The notes under the pieces are model-generated. The model was not told where the DNA came from. It saw only the letters and a program-made list of their open reading frames with translations, and searched no databases. From assembly GCF_014282005.1 (NCBI RefSeq), contig NZ_JACFTD010000007.1, positions 124,001 through 188,000 on the forward strand: a stretch of DNA of 64,000 nt, given 5' to 3'. The position numbers and the translations under genes were made by a program. This stretch comes from Sporosarcina sp. BP05. Lineage in GTDB: Bacteria; Bacillota; Bacilli; Bacillales_A; Planococcaceae. Below, one piece after another: positions 53,754 through 63,604 of this stretch (positions are counted from its first letter, which is position 1; every line of letters begins with the position of its first letter).

Positions 53754-54418
53754 TTTCTTAGCGCACCTTCACCAGCAGCTTTTATACGGCGTAAAGCTTC
53801 CGCACGATTAGGTGCATTGTAGATAGCAGATCCTGCGACAAAGATTGTAGCACCCGCTTCTGCACAAGGTACAATCGTTTCTTCATTAATGCCACCGTCG
53901 ATTTCAATTTCAATCGGTAGTCCTCGCTCACGAATAATGTCGGCTAGCTGTTTCACTTTCGGTACGACAGAATGAATAAACTTCTGACCACCGAATCCTG
54001 GATTGACCGTCATAAACAGGACTAAGTCAATTTCATCTAGCACATGAAGAATCGTTTCAACCGGTGTATGCGGATTCAAAACAACTCCTGATTTCACCCC
54101 GTAGGACTTAATCAATTGCAGTGTGCGGTGCAAGTGAGGGCACGCCTCTACGTGTACCGTAATATAATCAGCCCCAGCTTTTGCAAATTGTTCAATATAC
54201 ATGTTTGGATTTTCAATCATTAAATGGACATCCAGTGGCAATTTCGTTACTGGTCGAAGTGCCTCAACAACAATCGCTCCCATTGTAATGTTCGGAACGA
54301 AATGCCCATCCATGACATCGATATGGATGAGTTCCGCGCCCGCCGCTTCCACTTCTTTTACTTCTTCGGCAAGCTTTGAAAAGTCTGCTGCTAAAATTGA
54401 AGGTGCAATTTTAATCAT
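53750..54418 (-). CDS. rpe: Ribulose-phosphate 3-epimerase
   Basis: Rpe interconverts ribulose 5-phosphate and xylulose 5-phosphate in the pentose phosphate pathway. From ATG 54418 (GAGG about 10 bases upstream) the 222-residue TIM-barrel protein has MIKIAPSILAADFSKLAEEV, the metal-binding IDVMDGHFVPNIT, MTVNPGFGGQKFI and IEIDGGINEET. Earlier in-frame starts lie inside rsgA and do not resemble the family. It overlaps rsgA by 8 bases. Confidence 0.97.
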   Translation of the reverse strand: MIKIAPSILAADFSKLAEEVKEVEAAGAELIHIDVMDGHFVPNITMGAIVVEALRPVTKLPLDVHLMIENPNMYIEQFAKAGADYITVHVEACPHLHRTLQLIKSYGVKSGVVLNPHTPVETILHVLDEIDLVLFMTVNPGFGGQKFIHSVVPKVKQLADIIRERGLPIEIEIDGGINEETIVPCAEAGATIFVAGSAIYNAPNRAEALRRIKAAGEGALRK

Positions 54419-55304
54419 GTTTTTCATACCTCGGCTTTCGGTCAAGTATTTCTTGCATGAACTGCAAGTAGTGATCATAGCGATGACGTGGAATTTCTCC
54501 CGTCTCCACCATCTCTTTTACTGCACACTTTGGTTCTTTCAAGTGCAAGCAACCTCGGAATCTACAGTTCGGCGCAACTTCATCCATATCTACAAAGTAA
54601 CGTGACAATTCCTCTTTTTCGATATGATCGAATTCAAGTGAACTGAAGCCCGGGGTATCTGCGACAAGACCACCTAATATTTCAAGCAACTCAACATGGC
54701 GCGTCGTATGCTTTCCGCGTCCAAGTGCTTCAGATATTTCCCCCGTCTTCAATTCAAGCGTAGGCAATACAGTGTTCAACAATGTCGATTTGCCAACACC
54801 CGACTGTCCTGCAAGAACCGTAGTCTTTCCTTCAAAATAGGGATTCAACAAGTCAGTCAGCTTAGGGTCGTCAATAAAAGTCTCGATAACGTCATAACCG
54901 ATTTTCTTATAATACGCCGCTGATTCAGCTACCATTTTCAGTTCATCAGCATTCGCAAGATCTTTTTTCGTCAGGCAGATAATTGGTTTCACATCGAATG
55001 ATTCGACGACAACAAGAAACCTGTCTAACAGGTATTGACTAAATGCCGGCTCCACAATTGAGAATACGAGCAGTGCCTGATGCACATTCGAGATTGGCGG
55101 ACGGACAAGTTCATTGAAGCGCTCATGCACTTCAGTGACTGTCGCATCATTATCTTCAACACGTACATAGGTCACAAAATCACCAACCAGCGGATGAATA
55201 CCACGGTTTCTGAAAACTCCGCGTCCTCGACATTGAATTATTTCCCCGTCATTTTCCACATAATAATACCCGCTGATTGCTTTTCTAATTTGTCCTTCTG
55301 ACAT
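54411..55304 (-). CDS. rsgA: Ribosome small subunit GTPase RsgA (CpgA)
   Basis: RsgA is a circularly permuted GTPase that checks late 30S assembly. The 297-residue protein has an N-terminal OB fold (about 1-70), the permuted GTPase with CLTKKDL (G4), LAGQSGVGKSTLLNTVLPTL (G1), GKHTTRHVELLE (G2) and VADTPGFSSLEF (G3), and a C-terminal zinc site (NCRFRGCLHLKEPKCAVKE). It is the gene after prkC, and in B. subtilis its product is a PrkC substrate. Confidence 0.98.
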   Translation of the reverse strand: MSEGQIRKAISGYYYVENDGEIIQCRGRGVFRNRGIHPLVGDFVTYVRVEDNDATVTEVHERFNELVRPPISNVHQALLVFSIVEPAFSQYLLDRFLVVVESFDVKPIICLTKKDLANADELKMVAESAAYYKKIGYDVIETFIDDPKLTDLLNPYFEGKTTVLAGQSGVGKSTLLNTVLPTLELKTGEISEALGRGKHTTRHVELLEILGGLVADTPGFSSLEFDHIEKEELSRYFVDMDEVAPNCRFRGCLHLKEPKCAVKEMVETGEIPRHRYDHYLQFMQEILDRKPRYEKHD

Positions 55305-55332
55305 TCTTTCACCCCTTCGATTTAGTATCGGT

Positions 55333-57327
55333 TTAACGGACCGTTTCCGCTTCGATAATTATTGAATCACGCGTAATTTTATATGCCCCAGTCTGTCCTT
55401 CTTCCAATTTAAGTTGAATTTTACGCTCGGTAGTTTGCGTAATGATGAACTCATCAACAATGGTCATCGTCGTATTGTTTTTGTCTTGAATAGAAATTTG
55501 AATAAGCTGTGGTACTAGAACAGACTGTTGACCGCCATCGGAGTTGTTCCCATCTTCTTCGTCATCGTCTTCGTCTTCCTTATTAGGGGGCTCAACCACT
55601 GCCGGTACATACTCAATTATCACCGTTTTAACAATTAACTTATCGGCTTTTTTCTCCGGACCTTTTGATACGACAACTTCAACTTTTGCACCTGGCGCAA
55701 TCCTTGTATTTCCAGGTGGACTTTGCCTAATGACAAGCCCTTCAGAAAACGTGGCAGAATGCTCAGTTTTTGATACCTTAATATCGAATCCAGACGAATT
55801 TCTATAGTCCTGCAGCTGTTCAGCGTCAAAACCCGATAGATTGCCCAGTTCTCTTAAGCCTGGACCACTACTCACGGTAAACAGTAAATCCGTTTCGCTT
55901 AGGATTACTTCCCCCGCGGCGGGATCTTGTCCAATGATTGTCCCCACTGGTTGTTCGGAAGATTCCGGATTTGAATTAATCGACTTAAAACCCTTATCAT
56001 CTAAAGAAGCCATAGTTATTTCGGCATTACGGCCCCTATAATCAGCAAGGATGCTTGGTTCTTTACCGGCACTAATATACAAAGTAATCTTTGAGTCAAC
56101 AGCGCGTTTTTTATCTGCCTCGGGTATCGTTTTAATGACTTCCCCCTCTTTAAATTCATCGGAGTGCTGTTCCTCTCCAATAACTGAATTGAAGCCTTTT
56201 TCTGCGAGCGTATCCCTAGCTTCCGCTTCTTCCATTCCACTCACATCCGGAATAACCGCCTTTTTAGGACTTAGCACGCCTGGGATAAGGGACAATAAAA
56301 GTAGCAGGATTGCTACACCAGCAATTCCACCAACAATGTAGGGCCATTTCTTTCGTTTTTTTGGTGGTGGCGGAAATTGTTCAAGCTGAACTGGCTCATT
56401 TTTCTTAGTCATTTCAACACTATCAAACTTTGTCGTATCACTAACGATTGGTATCGCGCGCGTACGATCATCATCGAACACAATTGCGAACTTCTTCTCG
56501 TTTGCCCGTTCGGGTGACAAGACAGTTAACAAATCATCATACATTTCGTCTGCCGAATCATATCGATAGGTGGCATCTTTCATAGTCGCCTTCAAAATAA
56601 CATTTTCTAAACTTTGTGGAATAGAAGGGAATAGCATTCTCACTAAGGGTGTTTCTTCTTGTAAATGCTTTAATGCAATCGCAACTGCAGTATCTGCTGT
56701 AAATGGCAATTCGCCTGAAAGTAATTCGTAAAGTACGATGCCTAATGAATAGATATCGGACTTTTTCGTTGCCATTCCGCCACGTGCTTGTTCGGGTGAC
56801 AAGTAATGAACCGTACCAATGACTGAATTCGTTTTTGTATGCGCTGTTGCACTTAGTGCCATCGCAATACCGAAATCAGTGATTTTCGCATTTCCATCCG
56901 AATCCATTAAAATATTCTGCGGTTTAACATCACGATGGACGATGCCATTATGATGAGCATTCGCAATTGCAGAAACAATCTGCTGCATAATCGGCAATGC
57001 TTGCTTAGGTGTCAAGGCGCCGTTATCTTGAATAAACTTCTTCAAAGTTTGTCCTTCTATATATTCCATCACCAGGTAATGCAGTTCATCTTCCTCACCC
57101 ACATCGAATATATCAACGATGTGCGGGTGTGTCAGACTCGTTGCAGAAAGTGCTTCACGTTTAAATCTTCTTTTCAGTGCCTCTTCATTCACAAAATCAT
57201 AATTAAGGACTTTAATTGCAACATCGCGGTCCAGGATGATGTCATGCGCAAGATATACTTTTGACATGCCGCCGTCACCAATATTCCTCACAATTTCATA
57301 ACGTCCACCTATTCTAGATCCAATCAT
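55333..57327 (-). CDS. prkC: Serine/threonine protein kinase PrkC with PASTA domains
   Basis: PrkC is a membrane kinase that senses peptidoglycan fragments and controls spore germination and envelope physiology. The 664-residue protein has a kinase domain (Gly-rich IGDGGMSKVYLAHD, Lys39, HRDVKPQN with Asp133, DFGIAMAL) and a juxtamembrane Thr/Pro-rich region. A membrane helix lies near residues 332-352, and three PASTA repeats start near residues 357, 424 and 492. The acidic, Asp/Glu/Asn-rich linker and a beta-rich tail end the protein. It overlaps prpC by 4 bases. Confidence 0.98.
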   Translation of the reverse strand: MIGSRIGGRYEIVRNIGDGGMSKVYLAHDIILDRDVAIKVLNYDFVNEEALKRRFKREALSATSLTHPHIVDIFDVGEEDELHYLVMEYIEGQTLKKFIQDNGALTPKQALPIMQQIVSAIANAHHNGIVHRDVKPQNILMDSDGNAKITDFGIAMALSATAHTKTNSVIGTVHYLSPEQARGGMATKKSDIYSLGIVLYELLSGELPFTADTAVAIALKHLQEETPLVRMLFPSIPQSLENVILKATMKDATYRYDSADEMYDDLLTVLSPERANEKKFAIVFDDDRTRAIPIVSDTTKFDSVEMTKKNEPVQLEQFPPPPKKRKKWPYIVGGIAGVAILLLLLSLIPGVLSPKKAVIPDVSGMEEAEARDTLAEKGFNSVIGEEQHSDEFKEGEVIKTIPEADKKRAVDSKITLYISAGKEPSILADYRGRNAEITMASLDDKGFKSINSNPESSEQPVGTIIGQDPAAGEVILSETDLLFTVSSGPGLRELGNLSGFDAEQLQDYRNSSGFDIKVSKTEHSATFSEGLVIRQSPPGNTRIAPGAKVEVVVSKGPEKKADKLIVKTVIIEYVPAVVEPPNKEDEDDDEEDGNNSDGGQQSVLVPQLIQISIQDKNNTTMTIVDEFIITQTTERKIQLKLEEGQTGAYKITRDSIIIEAETVR

Positions 57328-58082
57328 GGATTAGTCGCCTCCACTTCACTCGAGTCGATTAATATAACGGAGATATTGTCTTCCCCGCCCATCTTGTTCG
57401 CTAAATCCACAAGTTCTTCGGTTTTATCACGTAGCGTAGCGGTAGATAGAACAATGTCATTCATCGATTGTTGATTGACTTTATTGCTCAGACCGTCCGT
57501 ACAAATGAGCATGTACATGTCATCTTCCAGCTCAAGTGAATAAAGATCCGGCACAAGCTTTTTTTCCGAACCTACCGCTTTCATAATCCAGTTGCGTCGT
57601 GGATGCACGGCCGCTTCTTCCTCGGTAATCTCCCCACTGTCAAGAAGGACATTTACGTAGGAATGGTCTCGTGTTACTTGGCGCACACCTTGTCCATCAA
57701 TTGTGTATACACGGCTATCTCCAGTATGCGAAATAAGACAAGAACGTCCACGAATGAGGGCAGCTTCAAGCGTCGTTCCCATTCCTTTATACGCTTCATT
57801 TTCGTTTGCATGTTTGTAAAGTAAGTCGTTTACGTAAATGATTGCTTCTTGCAGCCACTGCGCCCATTTACCTTCCGCTTCAAACTTGGAGCTATCAAGT
57901 TCCATGAATTGCTCGCCAATTACTTTGACCGCCGTCGAACTGGCGTAATCCCCCCCGAGGTGGCCACCCATACCATCCGCTATCACAGCAAGCATAATGC
58001 CGTTCGGAAGTGTGTATACAGCTGCACTATCTTCATTGACTGTTCTTTTTCTGCCGATATCCGTCAAGACTTCAAATCGCAA
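57324..58082 (-). CDS. prpC: PP2C-type protein phosphatase PrpC
   Basis: PrpC removes phosphate from PrkC and its targets. The 252-residue PPM-family protein has the metal-binding motifs VIADGMGGHLGGDYAS, GMGTTLEAALI, SHTGDSRVYTI, LICTDGLSNKV and GGEDNISVILI. The start is a TTG at 58082 with GGGGGG 7 bases upstream. In B. subtilis rlmN lies immediately upstream; here only 33 bases separate it from rsmB. Confidence 0.98.
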   Translation of the reverse strand: MRFEVLTDIGRKRTVNEDSAAVYTLPNGIMLAVIADGMGGHLGGDYASSTAVKVIGEQFMELDSSKFEAEGKWAQWLQEAIIYVNDLLYKHANENEAYKGMGTTLEAALIRGRSCLISHTGDSRVYTIDGQGVRQVTRDHSYVNVLLDSGEITEEEAAVHPRRNWIMKAVGSEKKLVPDLYSLELEDDMYMLICTDGLSNKVNQQSMNDIVLSTATLRDKTEELVDLANKMGGEDNISVILIDSSEVEATNP

Positions 58083-58115
58083 CGTTTATCCCCCCTTTTG
58101 CTTCGAGTTCTTTGC

Positions 58116-59480
58116 TCACTTACCTTTTTTTCGGAAAGCTGCAACAAAAAATCCGTCGCTGCCAAAGTGTTGCGGAAGTACTTGAAGAGTATTTTCTTCA
58201 ATCGCTAATTTCTCGTTACCAGTGAGTTGTGGCAAAGGGATTTTCTCCATATCCGTATGACGCTGTAAGAACTGTTCAACCATACCTTGATTTTCGGCAT
58301 ACTCCACTGTACACGTACTGTAGACAATGACACCGTCCGATTTAATCAATTCACGGGCCGTATCAAGCAGATCTGATTGAATCGACGTCAACGCATCGAA
58401 ATCAGCTTGCGTTTTGTTGTACTTAATTTCAGGTTTTCTACGGATAACACCAAGACCACTACAAGGAGCGTCGACAAGAATACGGTCGAACGAAGACAGC
58501 TCGTATAGCTCAGTTAGTTTCCTGCTGTCCCCACTTAATGCTTTAATTGACGTTAAGCCAAGGCGAGTCGCATTTGCTTCAATAAGCTTCAGTTTATGCT
58601 CATGTAAATCATGCGCGAAAACTTCCCCCTTATCGTTCATTTTTTCAGCTATATGAGTTGTTTTCCCTCCCGGCGCTGCACACATATCAAGCACTTTCAT
58701 ACCTGGTGATAAATCAAGGGCAAGGACAGGTAACATTGAACTTTCGTCTTGAATCGTGATAAGCCCCTTTTTATAGGCTTGAGTATTTGCAGGATTGCCA
58801 CTATCTGAAATGATACACTCCGGTACAACCTCTCCTTTTCTTACTTCAACGCCTTCTGATTCGAGTAAAGCAATGACTTCTTCTGTCGTAGCTTTTGCTG
58901 TATTGACACGGATCGTCATCGCTGCTGGATGGTTATTTTCATGTGCCATAATAGCTGCGTCTTCCTCACCAAATTGTTCAATCCAACGCTTGATTAACCA
59001 TTCTGGATGACTCGTTTCGATAGAGGTTTTCAACGTACCATCTTGCATTTCATCAAGTGAACGGACGCCTTTGCGCAATACGGAACGAAGAATACCATTT
59101 ACAGTTGGTGCTATCCGTTTGTGACCGCGTCTTTTCGCAATTTCAACAGCTTCGTGAACAACAGCATGCGGAGGAATTTTCGTTAAATAAACGATTTGAT
59201 ATAACGATAACCGAAGAAGCTCTCGAACCCAGCCGTCCAATTTACCACGGACAAACGGCTCAAGATAATAATCGAGCGTCATGCGGTGTTGGAGCGTACC
59301 ATATGTCAATTCCGTTAACAAGCCACGGTCTTTCGTTTCGATTCCATACTTTTCAATTGTTCTGTGCAGCAATAGATTACTATAGGCTTGATGATCATTT
59401 ATCTCCATCAATATTGAAAGGGCTGCGTCTCGGACGTTGCCGTTCCATATTTTCTTTTTCGGTCTAGTATTCATAGTCAT
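58116..59480 (-). CDS. rsmB: 16S rRNA (cytosine-967-C5)-methyltransferase RsmB
   Basis: RsmB methylates C967 of 16S rRNA. The 454-residue protein has an N-terminal NusB-like RNA-binding domain (about 10-140). A catalytic domain follows, with the AdoMet motif [20 protein letters not shown], the first Cys in [20 protein letters not shown] and the nucleophile Cys in [13 protein letters not shown]. Its first ATG overlaps the fmt stop by 4 bases; a second ATG two codons on is also possible. Confidence 0.97.
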   Translation of the reverse strand: MTMNTRPKKKIWNGNVRDAALSILMEINDHQAYSNLLLHRTIEKYGIETKDRGLLTELTYGTLQHRMTLDYYLEPFVRGKLDGWVRELLRLSLYQIVYLTKIPPHAVVHEAVEIAKRRGHKRIAPTVNGILRSVLRKGVRSLDEMQDGTLKTSIETSHPEWLIKRWIEQFGEEDAAIMAHENNHPAAMTIRVNTAKATTEEVIALLESEGVEVRKGEVVPECIISDSGNPANTQAYKKGLITIQDESSMLPVLALDLSPGMKVLDMCAAPGGKTTHIAEKMNDKGEVFAHDLHEHKLKLIEANATRLGLTSIKALSGDSRKLTELYELSSFDRILVDAPCSGLGVIRRKPEIKYNKTQADFDALTSIQSDLLDTARELIKSDGVIVYSTCTVEYAENQGMVEQFLQRHTDMEKIPLPQLTGNEKLAIEENTLQVLPQHFGSDGFFVAAFRKKGK

Positions 59481-60418
59481 TCAAAGTGATCCCCTTTACT
59501 CCATTTAGATCCCGTTCCGCGGATAAATTCATCCGCTAGCATCCGTTTTTTTCCGGCTGGTTGAAGATCCGTTATTGCTACAGCGATATCATCGCCTGCT
59601 TTGACAATAATACGATCACTTTCGATAGCAATAATTGTCCCCGGTAACGCACTGTCAGTTGTATGGATTTTCTCACTCCACCAAATCTTAACGTTTTCAC
59701 CTTGAAATACGGTATAGGCAACTGGCCAAGGATGAAGTCCACGGATTTTATCGTAGATTGCTTTTCCGCCTTTCGACCAGTCAATCCGTTCTTGTTCACG
59801 GGAGATGTTACGTGCAAATGTCACGAGTGATTCGTCTTGAACTATTTGCGTATTTGTTTCGTTTAAAATAGATGACAATGTCTCTTTCAGTAGTGCTGTC
59901 CCCGCCACGGATAGTGCCTTGAACATACTTCCTGTGTGATCCGTATCAGAAATAGGCACTGTCACTTGTGAAATGATATCGCCTGCATCAAGTTTTTCGA
60001 CCATATACATGATAGTGACGCCCGTTTCGGTTTCACCATCCATGATCGCCTGGTGAATTGGCGCACCGCCGCGATATTTTGGTAATAAGGATGCGTGTAC
60101 ATTTATGCAACCGAGCCGTGGAACTTCCAACAGTTCCTTCGGTAAAATCTGGCCAAATGCTGCAGTCACGATTAAATCTGGTTTTAGCGCAATAATATCT
60201 TCAAGCTCAGTGGAACCTCTCAGTTTTTCAGGCTGAATAATCGGCAATCCAAGTCGCAGTGCTTCAACTTTTACTGGTGGAGGTGTTAAGACACGCTTTC
60301 GGCCGACTGGCCTGTCCGGCTGAGTGACGACCGCCGCGATAGTATGTCCTTCGTCAAAGAGCATTGTTAGAACAGCTACCGAAAACTCTGGTGTTCCCAT
60401 AAAGACAATCTTCGTCAT
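59477..60418 (-). CDS. fmt: Methionyl-tRNA formyltransferase
   Basis: Fmt formylates initiator Met-tRNA. The 313-residue protein has the start [17 protein letters not shown] and the catalytic segment [20 protein letters not shown] (Asn and His). The conserved Asp is in [10 protein letters not shown], and a C-terminal OB domain follows (about 205-313). GGAGGTGA is 6 bases before the ATG, which overlaps the def stop by 4 bases. Confidence 0.98.
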   Translation of the reverse strand: MTKIVFMGTPEFSVAVLTMLFDEGHTIAAVVTQPDRPVGRKRVLTPPPVKVEALRLGLPIIQPEKLRGSTELEDIIALKPDLIVTAAFGQILPKELLEVPRLGCINVHASLLPKYRGGAPIHQAIMDGETETGVTIMYMVEKLDAGDIISQVTVPISDTDHTGSMFKALSVAGTALLKETLSSILNETNTQIVQDESLVTFARNISREQERIDWSKGGKAIYDKIRGLHPWPVAYTVFQGENVKIWWSEKIHTTDSALPGTIIAIESDRIIVKAGDDIAVAITDLQPAGKKRMLADEFIRGTGSKWSKGDHFE

Positions 60419-60930
60419 TGCAGCTCACCTCCACCGTTTTCCCCAACTATCTCTTCTTCTTCTTCTAATTCAGACGGATCGACAACACGAATGATTTTCG
60501 AATCAAATAATACGCCATTTAAATGATCGATTTCATGAAGAATCGCACGTGCTTCATAGTCTTCGGCTTCTAATTCATAAAGTGCGCCATTGCGCTCCTG
60601 TGCTTCAATACGAACAAAAAATGGTCTTTCTACCTCGCCAAATAATTCTGGGAAACTGAGACAGCCTTCTACCTCTATTTCGGATCCTCCGGTTGCTGTT
60701 ACAACAGGATTGACCATTTCAATGACATCCTGTCCTTCGCCCATATCAACGATCGCAACACGAATAGCTTCACCAATTTGAGGTGCAGCAAGGCCAATAC
60801 CATCCGCCGCCACCATTGTGTCGTACATATCATCTAACAGCTTTGAAAGCTTCTTATCAAATTTCACTACTTCTTTACATTGTTGTTGAAGAACCGGAGC
60901 CGGATGCTTCACAATTTCACGTATTGCCAA
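60415..60930 (-). CDS. def: Peptide deformylase
   Basis: Def removes the N-formyl group from nascent proteins. The 171-residue metalloenzyme has the three motifs [18 protein letters not shown] (metal-binding Cys) and HEIDHLNG (two metal-binding His and the catalytic Glu). Its C-terminus is a Glu-rich tail. The start is a TTG at 60930 behind AGAGGA. It forms def-fmt-rsmB-prpC-prkC with the next genes. Upstream is repeat DNA separating it from priA. Confidence 0.98.
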   Translation of the reverse strand: MAIREIVKHPAPVLQQQCKEVVKFDKKLSKLLDDMYDTMVAADGIGLAAPQIGEAIRVAIVDMGEGQDVIEMVNPVVTATGGSEIEVEGCLSFPELFGEVERPFFVRIEAQERNGALYELEAEDYEARAILHEIDHLNGVLFDSKIIRVVDPSELEEEEEIVGENGGGELQ

Positions 60931-60997
60931 ATCTATTCCTCTTTTCTATGTTGTTATCTAAGATGTTATTTAACCTTGTACTGCGGGTGTGTTTTGA

Positions 60998-61192
60998 CAT
61001 GAAAAATGCACGTCTAGACTCAAGGCGCCTAGCCCGGGCCCACACGAAGTGGGTCATGCATCTGTTGCCACAGGACGTGGCGAACTTCAGCTGCCTTCTT
61101 TCGCTTCAGTCTAGCTGATAAAGGCATAATAACGCCTTTATCTTCAAGCCTTCCAGCGCTTTTCGGGGCTGAACAGGCGCTTTCGCTTTTGT
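60998..61192. repeat. Palindromic repeat, B/C hybrid in reverse orientation
   Basis: This roughly 195-base unit fills most of the priA-def gap. The C part has GCCCAC with GTGGG and GCCAC with GTGGC hairpins, with the conserved ACAGGACG piece between the second pair. The B part has the conserved ATAAAGGC/GCCTTTAT stem followed by CCAGCGCTTTTCGGGGCTGA. It ends GGCGCTTTCGCTTTT, the same right end as the 21160 array, and it touches the priA stop codon. Confidence 0.85.
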
Positions 61193-63604
61193 TTAGTATA
61201 TAGACGCAGGTTCTACGTCAACGGTCATTGTCAGTCCTGATTTTATCCAGTCCGTCCGGTAGTACTTAATAAGCTGTTGCAGCGTTTCTGTCAACTTCGG
61301 CTCTTTTTTGTATTTTATCAAACATTGGTAGCGATATCTATTGTTCACTCGACTGATAGCGGAAGCAGTTGGTCCTATAACGACTGTTCCCGCAGATAAG
61401 TTCTGTTTCAGGTAGCGAGCTCCCTTTTCTGCAAAGTCCGCTACTTTCAATAAATCCTCGTGCGTAAACTGTACAAGCGTGACGAAATAGAATGGTGGAT
61501 AGCCATATTGTCTTCTGGCTGCCATTTCCATGTTATAAAAAGGTTCATAATGCTGCGCTTTCGCTAATTCGATTGCGTAATGTTCAGGGGAATAGGTCTG
61601 GATGAAAACCTCTCCAGGTAATTCGTGGCGTCCAGCTCGTCCACTTACTTGCGTCATCAATTGAAAGGTTTTTTCAGCGGCACGGAAATCGGCTAAATGG
61701 AGTGTTGTATCTGCAGCAAGCACACCGACAAGTGTAATATTTGGGAAATCTAGCCCTTTTGCAATCATTTGAGTCCCAAGCAGGATATCGGCTTGTCCTT
61801 CACTGAACTGCCTAAGAAGCCGTTCGTGTGAACCTTTTTGCCTCGTTGTATCGACATCCATTCGAAGGACACGTGCTGTAGGAAACAGTTTCGCAATTTC
61901 TTCTTGTGCTTTTTGAGTCCCGGTTCCAAAAAATCGAATATGTTCACTCTTACATTCCGGACATACGAGCGGCACTCGTTCTTCATGACCGCAATAATGG
62001 CATTTCAACTGTTCATGCGCACGGTGATAGGTCAGCGAAATATCACAATTCGGGCATTCAACGACCGTACCGCAATCCCGGCAGAGTACAAAAGATGAAA
62101 AGCCCCGCTTGTTCAGAAACAGCACGATTTGCTCTCTTTTTTCCAATCGGATACGGATTGCTTCCGCAAGCGGCAATGAAAACATCGAACGATTACCAGT
62201 CTTCAATTCCTCTCGCATATCAACGACTGTTACCGTTGGCAAGGCCTGATTTTTGGGTCGTTTCGTCAGTGTAAGCATTGTATATACACCCTTTGACGCT
62301 CGTGCATATGATTCAAGTGATGGCGTTGCGCTCCCTAGAATAACAGGACAGTTGTAATATTCCGCACGCTTAATCGCAACATCTCTTGCATGATAGCGCG
62401 GCGTATCATCTTGCTTGTACGTTGATTCATGCTCTTCATCGAGAATGATGATACCAATATTTTCAAACGGGGCAAATATCGCCGATCTTGCACCCACGAC
62501 AACTTTTACTTCCCCCCGTTTAATTTTCCGCCATTCATCATACTTTTCACCAGCAGACAAAGCACTATGCATAACTGCCACAAGCTGACCGAAACGTTCC
62601 TTGAAGCGTGACGTCATTTGCGGTGTCAATGATATCTCCGGGACAAGGACAATTGCTTCTTTGCCTTTATCCAAAACGCGTTTAATGGCACGTAAATACA
62701 CTTCTGTTTTTCCACTACCCGTTACACCATGAAGAAGGAACGTTTCTGCTTGTTGACCATCTGCGGACGCTGCTATATTATCAACTGCGATTTGCTGTTC
62801 GTCAGTCAACTGTTCGGGTATCGCTGTATCTTTCAATTGGGGTGCATCAGGTTCACGGTACACTTCAGCAAGTTCTTCGAAAGCCGCGCCTCTTTCTATG
62901 ACAGTTTTCAGCACAGCCGCTTGAATTCCCGATTGTTCCATTAGTTGTTTTGCACTGATTGTTGTCCCTGCATATTCCAACATCCAGCGAAGTAATTCTG
63001 CTTGTTTTTTCGCATTGGAATGAATGGAGTCTATTAAAGATTGAAGCGTTGCCTCGTCTGCCATTTTTATCATGCGCACTTTTTTCACAGCAGTTTTCTG
63101 CCCTACAGCCGTATCAACTGTGACAATCCCTTGAGACGCATACCTTTTTAACGTTTTCATCAATTCTGCTGAGTCCACTTCTTTCAACTGAATCCGTTTC
63201 CTACCCGCAAGAAAAGCTTTAAAGTCAGCGTCTTCAATTCGTTCTGGTTCTTCGACAATGATGAACTTTTCATATTTTGCACGCATCGCAGCAGGCAACA
63301 TCACTTGAAGTGCATCAATTTCATACGATAACGTCTCAACCGCGAGCCAACGCGATAATTCAAGCAATTCACTAGAAATGACAGGGTCCAAATCTATAAG
63401 TTCATCTATCGGTTTAATTTTGCCAAGTGCAAGCTCACTTTCTACCTTCAATCTTGTTACATAACCGAGTACTTTCCTTGGTCCAAACGGTACTTTTACT
63501 CTGGTTCCAGGTTCAATTACGGATTCCAATGCTTTTGGAACGAGGTAATCAAACGGCCTGTCTATTGGATAAGCCGCTACATCTACAATGACTTCAGCAA
63601 TCAT
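61193..63604 (-). CDS. priA: Primosomal protein N' (replication restart helicase PriA)
   Basis: PriA restarts stalled replication forks. The 803-residue protein has the N-terminal DNA-binding domain (VIVDVAAYPIDRPFDYLVP), a winged helix, Walker A LLHGVTGSGKTEVYLRAIKR, and Walker B IIILDEEHESTYKQDDTPRY. Two zinc sites follow (CRDCGTVVECPNC and CHYCGHEERVPLVCPEC), then helicase motifs V and VI (LLGTQMIAKGLDFPNITLVG, QVSGRAGRHELPGEV). It overlaps coaBC by 11 bases. Confidence 0.99.
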   Translation of the reverse strand: MIAEVIVDVAAYPIDRPFDYLVPKALESVIEPGTRVKVPFGPRKVLGYVTRLKVESELALGKIKPIDELIDLDPVISSELLELSRWLAVETLSYEIDALQVMLPAAMRAKYEKFIIVEEPERIEDADFKAFLAGRKRIQLKEVDSAELMKTLKRYASQGIVTVDTAVGQKTAVKKVRMIKMADEATLQSLIDSIHSNAKKQAELLRWMLEYAGTTISAKQLMEQSGIQAAVLKTVIERGAAFEELAEVYREPDAPQLKDTAIPEQLTDEQQIAVDNIAASADGQQAETFLLHGVTGSGKTEVYLRAIKRVLDKGKEAIVLVPEISLTPQMTSRFKERFGQLVAVMHSALSAGEKYDEWRKIKRGEVKVVVGARSAIFAPFENIGIIILDEEHESTYKQDDTPRYHARDVAIKRAEYYNCPVILGSATPSLESYARASKGVYTMLTLTKRPKNQALPTVTVVDMREELKTGNRSMFSLPLAEAIRIRLEKREQIVLFLNKRGFSSFVLCRDCGTVVECPNCDISLTYHRAHEQLKCHYCGHEERVPLVCPECKSEHIRFFGTGTQKAQEEIAKLFPTARVLRMDVDTTRQKGSHERLLRQFSEGQADILLGTQMIAKGLDFPNITLVGVLAADTTLHLADFRAAEKTFQLMTQVSGRAGRHELPGEVFIQTYSPEHYAIELAKAQHYEPFYNMEMAARRQYGYPPFYFVTLVQFTHEDLLKVADFAEKGARYLKQNLSAGTVVIGPTASAISRVNNRYRYQCLIKYKKEPKLTETLQQLIKYYRTDWIKSGLTMTVDVEPASIY

